Assembly (NCBI GenBank): GCA_013399305.1
Contig: VXAI01000039.1
Coordinates: forward strand, 2,968,868 to 3,032,867
Reading direction: 5' to 3'
DNA: 64,000 nucleotides
DNA from: Rostratula benghalensis
Lineage: Eukaryota; Chordata; Aves; Charadriiformes; Rostratulidae
In this document: positions 24,141-36,500 of the stretch, piece by piece
Position numbering within the stretch: position 1 is the first letter of the stretch
How the letters are laid out: each line of letters starts with the position of its first letter
Position numbers and translations under genes: made by a program
Notes under the pieces: model-generated
What the model was told of the DNA's origin: nothing
Database searches by the model: none
Seen by the model: only the letters and a program-made list of their open reading frames with translations

Positions 24141-27100
24141 CTTCTTCTATAACCTAATGAAAACATGCATCTGATTATACTTCTTAGATCAGTGATGCTC
24201 AGCACTGTACCACAGCCATTGAGTGAAATATACTTTTTTTTTCCCTTGGAGTGCAGAGAATTAAGCACTTGACAGGAGACAGAAATATCATCAAATCTGA
24301 AGTATTACTGAACACGTGAGAGAGTTGCGAGGGTAGCTGTCTGCGTTTCTTTTCAAGATTTCACTTGCTCTTACCTCAGATATTTCTTTGCCTATTAAAG
24401 CCACATCATTTGTCATGAAATTTTCCCTATATTAGGAAACGTTTCCTTTTCTGGTTCCGGTAAAGACAACAGACATGACCTAGTTCCTGACAAGGCTGAA
24501 GAAAATAGTTTCATTGCTCTTATAAAGAGTTAGAGAGAGCTTTCTGTGAGCTTTTATATTGCTGACAGTTGTCCTGCGTGCAGCACAGTTCATCCTCTGA
24601 TCTTTGTGTTCAGGGGAATATGTGTGTAATAGTGTTGTGTTTTGTGGATGGTAGGGTATGCAGGATTGAGGGTAGGGAGAAAGTTATGTAAAAAATAAAT
24701 CATGATGAAAGAAGCAAAAAAAAAATAATCCCATTCTTTCTGAAGACTAGAAGAGATTATTTCCTTGAGACAGAGAAAGTGAAGGAACTTAATCTCATTT
24801 ATGGAACACAGGACAATGCAATGTCTCCAGCAGGATTTTTACAGGATCAATAGCATTCTCCACAACTTAGAAATGAAGGAGGGAAAAAGGTATCCCCCTG
24901 TCTTAGCCTTGCTGGTGTCTCTTTCAATGCTGTATGGTTTGCAAGAAGTAGATCAACCAAAACTTGCAAATTAAAAATTCATGCTGAAATATGTTTCATG
25001 ACCTAACACTGAAAGAAAAGATTACTGATGAAATGTTTGAACTGAGCACTGTGCTACATAAGATGTTACTCTTTCATACTTTGGGACATAACAGAAGTTC
25101 TGATAGTTCAACTTTTTAAAAGGTTAAAAAACACAACGAAAGACCAAATTCTTCCCTTCTAACACCCAGTAAGTTGCAGGTTTGAATTCTTCACAAAACA
25201 TACATAATATATTTCTATGTATAAACACAAGCCTTGAAATATAGTAATACAGAAAATAAATCCTGCAGTGGCTGACATTCTTGGATAATTCTCACAACTT
25301 CACAGCTATAGATGGGCTGGTACTTGGGCTGGGAAGGAAACACAGCAGAGCAGTCTATGAGGTAATATTCCAGAGCGGAGTATTCCAGGTAAATAAATTT
25401 CCGTTTGTATTAGCTCTACCTAAATAATCACTGTTGCTAGATCACCATACTGCATGCTGTCATTTACGTTGTGCATTTAAATGTATGGAAACACAGCACA
25501 CTTTTTGCCAAGAAACACAGTGATTTGCGTTTGTGATTAAATTTTCTGGAGAAGCACCAATGAAGACAGAAGCAGCAGTTTTTGTAAACCGTCAGAAAGA
25601 TCTCAGTATTCCAGATGTCTTCATACATAATCTATTTAGTAAACTACTTGACACTTTAAAAATGCAGGAGTTGATCTAGACCGAGAACTGATGAATACTG
25701 CATTACCACTAGGTAACACAGAAGAGGAGAATAACATTATAATTTCTTTTTGGTCCTTCCCAGCCCCTAAATTTGCATGTTTTTTCCTTTGTTCCACACA
25801 GTGAGGCATCAGGATTACAATAACTGTTTATTAATCCTTTCAGAAAGCAGTCTTCACTAGCTACAGCAATATGTATGAAATGTGCAACTGCAAAGGAAGC
25901 ATTCTGAAGTGAAGATGCATTTTGGATATTTAAAAAAAAAAAGTTGTCAAAATTTATCAGACTGTATCACCACTCAAGATTAGAAATGTACACTGTGTGC
26001 TTACAGAGGCAGAAATGTTTAAGTGTTTGTCCTTCATCTCCTGTACTTCTTCTGACTTTTCTAAAAATTAAGCTAAAGATCTTGTGGGTTTCAGGGGTTT
26101 TATCTATGCTGTAGGTTGAAACCAAGTCTGTGCAACACCCTCTGCAATACTTATCCCGGCCTGGTTTCAGCTATGCTTAAAGGACCATGTCCCTCATTCT
26201 AATGGAGCCCAGCTCTGTAACTTTGGCTTAGACTTTTAAGGAAATTGTTCAGACACAAAGGAGGTGTGTAACTCTCTGCAGAGCCATAAGAAAGATAAAA
26301 TTTCAAACAGGTAGGGTTGGTAAGAAGATGATCATTAACAGCTCAAGAATTCAAGAGAAAAAGTGCTAGAATAGAGAGGTTTGAAATACTAAAGGAGAAA
26401 CAACAGAGTTGGTGGAAGATGGCAACTCAGCAACTTCAAGAATTTGTTTCTGGGAGAAGTGGAGCCTGACTGTCCTCCTGACGGATACTTGCCTGAGCAG
26501 CAGAGAGCCCCTGGGGGTCCTATGGGAAGTGGTGAGCATACTAATGCTTAGCCTAATAGCTCATTAAATATCAGCTCTCTTTTGTTCGCTTTTGGTAATA
26601 AATAATTACTCCATGCATTTAATCTGTTTATATCCTACCTGCAGAATCTTTGGATGTGAGCTAAAAGTGTTTGAATAAAATGGCCTAAGAACATCTGTGA
26701 GGACATGATATGGTCCTGCTCTTTGGCTGTCCTGGTCAGCCTGTCTGAAAATGGATAGGGGGGCATGGTGGTCTTCAGTCAATGCGGAGTTGTCATGCAG
26801 CCAAAACAAGCACTTGAATCCAGAAATGGTATTCCCAATCCTTCAGATTAGACATAGCTCATGGCAAAAAATAATAGTGTCGTGTATTGACTGTCTCTCC
26901 ATCCTGAAATACCTCCTACAATTGCTTGCTGCTGAAACTGTTTCACAAATTGCAGGTAAGTACTCCTCTGCTGTGATTAGAGCTGTTACAGTCTCAGCTG
27001 CAGTAAAGTTATGAGATACTTAATTTGGCTAGGATGTTTGATAATAATCTATTATTTCAACATTATAATCCGTAATGATAATGTATTATTTCAATATTAT

Positions 27101-30100
27101 ATCTTGACAGATGCATTTCTCTCTCCTTGTGCTTTCTCTGCCATTAACTGTGAACGAACTGCTAAAACCTTTGGAATATGTTCCATTACTGCACATTCAT
27201 TATTTAACACATAAGATTCATTGCCTCCTCTTCAAGTAGCAATGAGACAAAATAACTATTAAACAGAATTAGAAAAGCTTAAAGTTTTAAAGTTCATGTC
27301 CTATCTGGCTTTTAGAAAGCCTAGGAAGCTGGTCTTGTCCACTTATTTTTGGAGCTAAACAAAACAAAAGCAATCTGAACATAATCCATACTAGAGATAA
27401 ATGGAAAGAGACCTAAGCCTTCCCATGGCGTTGCAAAAGGTCCTTTCAAAAAAGGCTGAGGAAAGATATGAAAGCCAGTTACTGGATATCTGATAATTGT
27501 TTAAACACACATACACAAAAACATTTTCTTCTCTCTAGTATACTATATATATTCCTGCCCATGAAATAGGTGACAACATACTTAGTATTCTAGGAACAGT
27601 CAGGGTCCAGATGAGCACTGTGCAAAACACACACAATGAACTTTGAGGAATTAGTCCCTAGTGACAGAAGATAACTTGTTGGCAGTCTTTAGCACCATTC
27701 CTACTCCACTTCTCTATAAAATGCCCTCAGAGGAGCCATACCAACTTTGATATTTAAAACTCTTGGGAAACAAAATTGTTTTATTATACTGGCACATGTT
27801 GAAAACTGATTAGTGTTAAACACATGTCCAAAATCAATGATATGAAAGAATGAACTATTTTGAAAATGTCTGAGTTGTGTATGTGGTGGCCAGTATTAGC
27901 CAGGTCCTTTACCATTAATTTTGCTTATTCTGCTGAGTCTGTGTTTCATGTAGCATAGATGACTATCATGAAGAATGTAGTTTGTGCTTAAATGATGCTG
28001 TTTTCACAGTTACCTGTGGTAGCAACTTTAATATCTGCAATTACGGGGGATTGTCAGTCTTTTTATATAAGACCTGAACATCCCTGAAATGATTCTTCTG
28101 TTGCTTAGGCTGGAAGTTGTCAGCTGTTCTATACAATGCATTGTCAGATTCTGTTGTCAGTAATGTCAGACTCAGTCCATCTGGTACTTGGAAAATCAAC
28201 CTGTGACCTATAGAGCTTATAAAAGCATCCTCATCCCAAATAGAGTTGTAATGGTTTTGAACCTACTTACTCACTTGGTAACTCCCTTATTTTGAGTGTC
28301 ATTACCATCCAGTAGCTCTAGGGAAATCACAGAAGGTACTAACTTGTGACCTGTGTGGATGTAGATAATACTATAGTGCTACAAATAATATGAATCAAAG
28401 AGCTACAGCCTGTTCTGGTAGCAGCTGTTTCAGTTGAAAGATACTTGACAACTCCAGCAATCCTCATGCTTCATTTCATATTGCAGCAGGAGAATGTGTT
28501 TGCAAGAATAAACAAAATTACTACAGAGGAGGTTTACTCTGGCTTGAATTTTGATAAACAGCTCAGAAATATAATAAGAAGAGAAAGCTGATTCTCTTTC
28601 AATCTGAAATAGTAAATCCACAGATTCAGGACTTGGGAGATCTTTGTAGCACTGTTTGAAAAAAAAAAAATAATATTGAGAATTCCGGAAGAAGTTAAGA
28701 CTCCTAGAGAAGCTTTTCTTAGTTGTAGAGTCATTATGGTCATTTATGGCATCTTAACAGATTTATTATGACCAAACAGACAATCTCTAGAATTTCTCTT
28801 TTAAAACCTCTTAACTTCAGTGGTCTTTACACTCATCTCAGAATGTCTATATATTTTTGAAAAATAGTTACTAAAGCTCATCTTACATGGACAGCTTAAG
28901 CTCTGGTAACTGATGAAGAAACAGCCTGTAAATAAAAGGAAAGCAGACATATTTCTACACATCATCACTGTCAATGCCCTACCATATCCAACAGAATAGA
29001 TAGCAGATAATACCCTTGCTTGGTGCTAAATAAATCATAGTGTAATATACTGCCCACTGAAGTAATGTGAGAGAGTTTACTGACTTTCACAGCTTCTAGG
29101 TCAGAATCTTATTTAACAATCTAATAGTTATCTAAATAGCATAATGATTAATGTACTTGAATCATGACTAGAAAATATTACCAAAAGAAAGAGACTACAA
29201 GCTTAAATTGGATAGATGAGCCCCCTCCTATATTTGAAAATTGATCAGTTTTTAAATTAGTGTTCTGTTTTACTAAATTGAAGTTCCTTTTTCAATGGGA
29301 AATATTTGGTATTGAGCCAGGAGAAATTGTGCAGCTATTTCTTTTGCATAGTTGGATGTCTACCTGAAAGCCATTACTGTGGGTTTTTACAATTGGGACA
29401 GAAAAAAACCCCAAAACAAATACAGCATAAAATTAATACAGTCAAAGGGGCAGCAATAAGCAAAAATATTAAACAGATGCTTATTCTTTTCTAATTTATA
29501 GCTGTAAAATATATCATTCAGGGAAAGTCACCCCAAAGAATTATCCCCTTTAGCCTATTGTTTTATACTCCCACCTCATTTACTTTACAGACATTTGGTT
29601 AACCATGTCTTCCCTCAACTACATTTTAGCTGGATAAATAACCACTTATATAACTTCTACATTAAGATCTTTAAAGCTGTTCTGTTGGTACAGCCTAACC
29701 TTGCAGTCTTCTTATCAAAATACCCCTGTGGAAAATCATCCTTGAGATCTAACCCGCATACAGCCCAGCCAAACAAGCAATCATATGTATTCACCCCTCC
29801 CTCCTCAGAAAGCTCTACTAGTCTGCCTTGTTCATCCTAACTGTAATATGCATACCCAGTAGACCTAAGTATCTGGACTTCATCCCTTAGCATAGCCAAC
29901 CATACATCTTTTGCTGGTAACTTTTGGTGTCACTTTTCAAAGGCTGAATTAAATCAGGTGTCTGTCAGACTTCCACAATGTATCTGAGCTATCTCCTATA
30001 TTTGAAGGATAAACTCTCAGCTTATTACTCTTTCTTCTAACACCTCTGAATTACAGCTAATGGCAAAGGAAAATTGATGGAAAAATACAGGATTTAAGGG

Positions 30101-31408
30101 ACTGGATAGTTTCCCACTTAGTCATCCAATGCCACTTTAAATGCCTAGGGTATCCTATCTGGCACACAGCTGCCATTGCAGAAGGGCATAGGTCTCCCAT
30201 ATGTTGTATGTCATACCTGCCAGCTCCTTGCAGATGTCTTAGACACTCAGGGGAATCTAAAATGTCACTGGGTACCTCAGTTTAGTTCTTTGATATCAGA
30301 AAAAATCACAAAAAAAGTGGCTTTTAATTTAATGTTTACAAGTATTACTGTTTCTGGCTATAAACTAGGTTTTAATGCTAAACTTCAGAATTTAGTTTTA
30401 CACATTTTGAGAGTGCTGTGTGAGATGGTGGTTATGAAATCTATCAGAACTAATGTTATTGTGTGTTTAATCCCCCCACACAGCATTTTGAAACTGTATG
30501 GGCTGACATTTCATGGTAAACTAACTCCAAAAAATCCAACATATTTTATTCTATTTATGTCATTATTCTGGCAGAGCAATGATTGGAAAATTAAAAAAAA
30601 AAAAAAAAAAAAAAGAATTTTACATTTTAGGGATGCAGAGCTGGTTTCCAGGAAGATGCATCAGAAATCCTTCCAGACCCTAATGTATGATTGTAAGCTA
30701 GAAATTAGGACAAATGTATCTATAGATATATAGGATTTGTTTCTCCATTTCTTATTGTTTAATGGGAATTCTGCCTGAATAAAGGGCAATCATACACAGA
30801 CAATATAAATCTCAATGAAGTCAATCTTTCCATATGCAAACAAAACTATAGCACAGGTGCACTGGGACATCAGGCAGCGGCTCCATATGAAGCATGACTA
30901 AACCAGCTAGGTCTCACCCAGGCAAGAGAGAAAGGTGGAAAAGGTGCATGTTGATAAGAGGTCCTTCCAAACCCGAGGGAAATCCAATGGAACTTGTAGG
31001 AGACTTGATGTGGTAGCAGCAATCTTTGTGGAGTTGCAACATTTGCTACCAGATCTGTGTGACAGGGACATCATGTGTGCAAGACTCACAGGGACAGCCT
31101 GGATATCCCTCCCTGTCACTGTTGCTGCTCCTGGAAGCACATATGGAATTGTACCAGAGCGCAAAGGTACAACTATATCAAAACTAATTTTGTATTGCTC
31201 TTTGTCTGAAAGCCAGTGTGGGCTGCATATGTTTGATCAGAGAATTCAAATTCTCATTCAGTTGGATGAGATAATGTGGATAAACAGAATGGGATTAGAG
31301 CTGCTGTCTTACGGTTGCATACATTCCTATTACAGGCCAGTAAGAAAGGAGATTTTCTTCTTCCTTACCTTTATCACCCAGGCAAGTCTCCCAAAACAAA
31401 CTTTTATA
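24141..31408. other. Gene-free AT-rich stretch
   Basis: Seven kilobases with no supported gene. An A22 run lies at 30593-30614. The frame at 30176-30733 (about 185 codons) reads through that run as poly-Lys and has no recognisable domain, so I regard it as chance. An exon-like segment at 26847-26955 is bounded by CCTTCAG and GCAG followed by GTAAGT. The region 30900-31200 is somewhat less AT-rich, with frames open on both strands and no known homology. Confidence 0.6.
30593..30614 (+). repeat. A22 homopolymer
   Basis: An uninterrupted run of 22 A. It could be the tail of a processed pseudogene, but the sequence upstream shows no recognisable gene body and lacks a clear AATAAA at the right distance. 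It is called a simple repeat. Confidence 0.9.
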
Positions 31409-31582
31409 TTTCCTTTCCTTTCCTTTCCTTTCCTTTCCTTTCCTTTCCTTTCCTTTCCTTTCCTTTCCTTTCCTTTCCTTTCCTTTCNTCCTTTCCTTTC
31501 CTTTCCTTTCCTTTCCTTTCCTTTCCTTTCCTTTCCTTTCCTTTCCTTTCCTTTCCTTTCCTTTCCTTTCCTTTCCTTTCCT
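31409..31582 (+). repeat. (TTTCC)n pentanucleotide microsatellite
   Basis: About 174 bp of TTTCC units (GGAAA on the other strand), close to 35 copies, nearly perfect. A single unresolved base N lies at 31488. At that point the unit phase breaks: TTTC, N, then TCC, so one unit is shortened. This suggests the array was hard to sequence or was collapsed in assembly, and its true length is uncertain. Two long forward frames that cross it only show the repeat translated as Phe-Pro-Phe-Leu-Ser; they are not genes. The all-purine strand could form triplex-like structures, but that is inference. Confidence 0.98.
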
Positions 31583-33405
31583 ACATTACATCTGGATGTT
31601 TTTTCTCCAGTTTGTTTAATCTGGTTTTGTTGTCAATAATTTAGTTTACACGTACAGTTTATTTCTGCTTCACCAAACAATTGACATCCAAGCACTGCAT
31701 GAGAACCCTCTCGTTAAGACTCATACAGTTAGCATCAATTACATACCATAGGTTATTCAGAATAAGCTTTCAGGATTCAGAATAAAGTGACAGTGAAACA
31801 ACCTAAGTGCTCTCACCAGAAAGCCATGCTGTCAGGGTCAACATTCCTCTCAGACAGCAGAGAACACGGTGCACTTTGTTCATGTATTGAACCCAAGAGA
31901 GCAGAAGGTTCAGGTGAAAATGGTGTGAAAATTAATGACCTCAAAGTACACCATTGCATGTTTTCCTCTGGAGGCTACCTCATCATTTTAAGAATTTAAA
32001 GCACAAAAGCATCTACATCAATCCAAACTTGCTTACAATTCCACAAGTCTACATTGTGTCTTGGGTTCTCATACAAAGCCACTTACGCTTGTGAATCATG
32101 CTACTTTGTTTTTCTCAGTGAAATCAGTTTTGTTGAATTCAGTGTGATGCCTCCTCTCCCAAGAGACAGTTTTGACTCTGTGACTTGTCTGCTCCCAGAT
32201 ATAGGCAGAAACTGACCGTAACTCCTTCTGTGAGCTTCTGTTTTATATAACTACAATAGAAGCCAGTTTTGGCAAATCCTTTTCATTTTTGGCATTACAT
32301 GATTGCTTACAACAAGCCAGTTTATGAAATGGCAAGTGTAGCAAAGTAAAAGTCTCATTCAGGCCTTATTAAAGGAAAAATTCTGCAGCTAAAATTCAAT
32401 TTTAACTTTCTTTGAACTTTCTTCTAGTTTTTGGTAAGAAAAAAAAAGTTATTTAATAGTAAAAGTAAAAGTTTCATTGAATAAAACAAAGGGCAAATTT
32501 ACCAGAAATATTTCCTGTTATTTCTCACTCTAACTGGAAGAACCTCTTTTGTTTTGTTTTGTAGAACACAGGGAACAGCGCTACTAACTGCCTATGGTTC
32601 ACCTGTGAGGTAACACTTAGTCTGCCCCAATAAAAAACTAACAAAATGATAACAGGGAAGAGACTGCTTCCTCTCAACTCTTGGAATGGACTTTGGAGAT
32701 GGGGACATGAGCTGAAAACTTGTTTTTACTGAAGACTTGCTTTGACTTCAGTGTCAACCAAAAGAAAAGAGGCACTAACCAATTCTGATTAAGCCTTGTA
32801 TTCTTCACAGGCTCTGAATAAATCACAGGAAAAGCCATTTGATGCTGTAAGCTTGCTGTGAAAGTTTAATCATGAACTATTCACAACAGTCTCAGAAATG
32901 TACCATGCCCAGCTACCTGTATTTGCTATACCTCCTATATCTAAAACCACATCCAGGTCTACTGCAAAGTGACTGTCTTCCATCTGCATCCCAGCAGACT
33001 CTGATGGACCCCTTTTTCCATAGCACTGTGGATCCCCAAGCCTGTTAGGGACAGTCTGCTGTCGGTGCCACAGCAATCTGAGAGAAAAGGACTTTTCACA
33101 GCAGTCAGCTACTTGGACTTGGTGCTCTACACCAAGATGTAGCACATCTCCAGTAGTCATGAACCTCAAAAGTGAGAAGCAGAGGCATGCAGGCGCTTCC
33201 CTCGTAAATCATGAAGCCAGCCCTTAAAACCAGCAGTTTTTCTCTGTCTTACAGTTTTAACTACCTTCTTGCCCAAACACACCATGCAGAAATGGGTCCA
33301 TTGTCACAAAGAATTCTAAATTCATTGACAAAAGGGGTTTCAGTTGTGTTGAAGCAGGAGCACTTCCTCATGCCCACATGCCCACTCACAGCGATTAACA
33401 TTGCT
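31583..33405. other. Gene-free stretch
   Basis: No supported gene, RNA or recognised repeat. The reverse frame at 32870-33169 (99 codons) lacks any domain I know and has no promoter or splice context that would support it. Confidence 0.55.
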
Positions 33406-33520
33406 CATAGAATCATAGGATGGTTAGAGTTGGAAGGGACATTAAAGGGCATCTAGTTCCAATCCCCCTGTCAATGGCAGGGACATATCCCACTAGACCA
33501 GGTTGCTGAAAAGCTTCCAG
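33406..33520 (-). mobile_element. CR1 LINE 3'-end fragment
   Basis: A well-preserved 3' terminus of CR1 in antisense orientation. It starts with CATAGAATCATAGGATGGTT, the reverse complement of the terminal ATTCTATG repeats. It then runs through GAGTTGGAAGGGAC, CATCTAGTTCCAATCCCCCT, a GGCAGGGACATATCCC block and CACTAGACCAGGTTGCT. The same GTTAGAGTTGG signature is present, in the opposite orientation, at the 3' end of the copy at 58.0 kb, so both belong to the same or a close subfamily. The copy is only about 115 bp, the result of 5' truncation, and has no coding capacity. Confidence 0.95.
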
Positions 33521-36500
33521 GGAAGTTGTGGCTCTTTGCCCACACATGTTGGACATCAGACCAACACAGCTGTTACAAGTGCCTACACTTGCTAAATGTT
33601 GCCTGAGCCTGGCTAGTGCATTAAACCAGTCTCACCTCCCAGGTTTTTAATTTCTTTTTTCAAAGGCAAGGGGCAGAAAGAAAAGGAAGAATACCACAGC
33701 TTTTTTGCCCTGAAAAAAAGCAAAGCAAGAGTTGTCTGCTTTTCTCCTTACCATCTAACAGGGTAATGCTAATTAGGTGCTGAAGAGATGCTTTCCAGAG
33801 CAGCTGCAACAGAGAGCCTGCAACCCTGGAGATACAGTCAGCCAGGCAGCTATGAGAATCTTTCTCTGTGTGGACCTAAAATTCTCTGAGTACATTTGCA
33901 TATCACTCCACATGAACAGCTCTGGTTGACATCCTCTCCCTCTGGACAATTCCACAGGGCAATGTTCCCTGTGCCTTTAGCTACAGATGCCCCTAGTTCA
34001 ATTACTGTTTGATGTTGCTTGCATAAAAAAAGGTGTCTGGAACTGGTTTGCTGGGCATCTCAGGCCAGTAAGCCTGGCCTGTACATCCCTAAGACTGGCT
34101 ATCTGCAAGCCAAAGTTGAAATTCAGGTTGAGGGCAGAGACAATGGAGTTGCAGCTATGGCAATTTGGACCTAACTTTAAATTGCTTCTGAATTTTAGCA
34201 GGTAAGTACAAGTAGCATTGCACTGAACCATGCTGGCTGGAAGTTTCAGGTGATTCTGACTCAGATATGTTCACTTTATTGCAAAAATAGTTATACTTGT
34301 GAGTTGGGGGTAGTGGGAAAACCTGTGGTACAAAACTTACACACAGTGGAAATATATCTGTGCCTTGTGAAAGCTAGTAAAGCTGAAAACTGGTGTCTTT
34401 TAGTCTGGAAGCCCTTGTGATATCAGCTATGAGAGGAACCACTCCATACGTGCAGGAGGCACTTGAGGACCTAAGCACAGCTGTGCCCCCTGTAACCAGA
34501 CAAGCTGATTGATGCAGTGGTTCTGGAAGTCTGCTGGAGCAGACTTGGGAACACATCCCAAGCCTGGAGAAAGCTACTGTTGAGATTTCCTTTTCCACCA
34601 CAGGAACTAGTGAAACAACACAACTTCTTTTATATTTAAATGCCCTGCAGTTTTTGACAGACCTGCTGCTTATAATAGGTAATATAGTGCATACAATAAC
34701 ACTTCATTCACAGCTGCCAACTATTTTATTATCCTCACAAAGCAGCTGATAAAATCCCGGCAGGGGAAGATAAGGTTATTTTGCCTGTGGCCAGCTAGCA
34801 AATCAAAGGCTATGGCAGAGATAGTAACTGTGTCTGCTGGTTCACGGGTGTATCCTCTGTCAGTGATTGTGATACCTTCCAAGCTAAGATTATTAAAATT
34901 AGAGGTGTATAATTGGAGTAAATGATAATTTCTCTACATAACATGGCTGAAAAACAGTGTGTTTGGAAGCCTTTGTTCTCCAGTGAGAACCATCAGTGAA
35001 GTCCTATTTACTGCAAGGAGAATGCACTGAAAGAAATCACCTGAGGATCCAGTCCTCACTCAGTAATTTTCCTTTTTAATTTTATCTGTAGACTGCATTA
35101 ATTTTTAATTGTTAACATAATTTCCTTGGTTGTTTTTGAGAGGATCAATTAGATGTGACCAATCCTTACTTGTTGCAAAGGCTTTTGGGCCTTAATAAAA
35201 TTATTCAATAATAATGTAATTGCTCATGGAGCCAACATCTATTATGCATTTCCTGTTTTTAAAAAAAACAACACAAAACTTCTTTGTCTTAGTATATAGG
35301 AAAGAGCCATGTTACAAGTTACAAGCAGCATCTTTCAGATTAAAATTACATTTACCTCTTAAAGCTAATATGGTATGACTTCTGAGCTAAGTCAGAACAT
35401 TTTAAAGGGACTCAACTATTGAGCCAAATCCTGCCCCTCTCCACCAGTGACCTATGAATGCACAAGCAGGATTCCCATACCTACTCCAGTTACAATGCAC
35501 TCCAAGTTTTTGCTGGGGTTAGAGCTAGAGTTTGCTGTCTTTCCCCTTGCCCTGTAAGTTACTGGAGTCCATTAGCATGGTTGCCTCCACACAACATTAG
35601 CACCTCTATCTGTATTTCTCTTCTGCTCCCCAACATCATGAATATCAGAGAGTTGCTCTAACCAAGCAGGACACAAGTACACTGTAAACAGTTTTGTTGT
35701 GTTGGAGAAAAAGTAGCATGGTTTAGCGTTCAACTTGGGTTTCTAAAGCTTCCTGCAATAATGATATTGTCTCAGCAAGAGGGTTTTCAGTGGACTCCTA
35801 GTGGAGATTTTGCCACTGTTAATGTGATGAACAAGGAGAGCTAAAGCTGGATTGTGAAGTGAAAAGAACTGTAGCTGCTGTTATTCCCAAACAAATATTT
35901 GCAGTTCCAAAGGACCTTGTGAAAAAAATGCAGAAATGCCCTGGCTTCATTTGTAGTATTAACTAAAATATTTGAATAAAACTTGCCTACTTTTCTACAT
36001 CCAGTGCAATTTCATCTCGTGTACAATAGAGGAGTACTCTTAAAGGCTCCCAGAAAATGAAGAAAACTTCTGGCCAGGTATTGTGTGATGCGAAGCCCAG
36101 AGCTGCAAACCATTTTTCCACCATTGAGACTCCCAGGATATTGACCTTTACCTGATCTTATTTCATACATACTTGAGGCAGGGAAAGTTTACAGAAAATT
36201 CACACCAATTTGTGTGACTTTTCTCACATAGTCTTCAATGGATAACTACTCTCATGAGTTTTAGGGGGTTTTATTGTTTTTCACCCATGCTTGTTGTTTT
36301 TAAAAAGTCTGCACTCCAACCACCATTTTTAATAGTCTTTTCTATCTCCCACTACTTATGTATTCCAAAGAACCTAAGAGATGTCTCTGATTGACAGAAA
36401 AACATTTTATCTGGGAGTAATGGCTGTAGTTACATCTGTCCAGTTTGGGTGTGAAAGACATGCCTTTAAGAGTTGATAACGTTCCATTCCTATTCGATAC

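Noticed and set aside
30176..30733. A 185-codon forward open frame
   Set aside because: It crosses the A22 run as poly-Lys, has no recognisable domain and shows no splice or promoter context.
30935..31644. Two long forward open frames ending in Phe-Pro-Phe-Leu-Ser repeats
   Set aside because: They run through the (TTTCC)n microsatellite; the pentamer has no stop in any frame, so the length is an artefact.
33987..34205. Open frame ending at a CAG/GTAAGT donor-like site
   Set aside because: The upstream acceptor is weak and single donor motifs are expected many times by chance in both strands of 64 kb.
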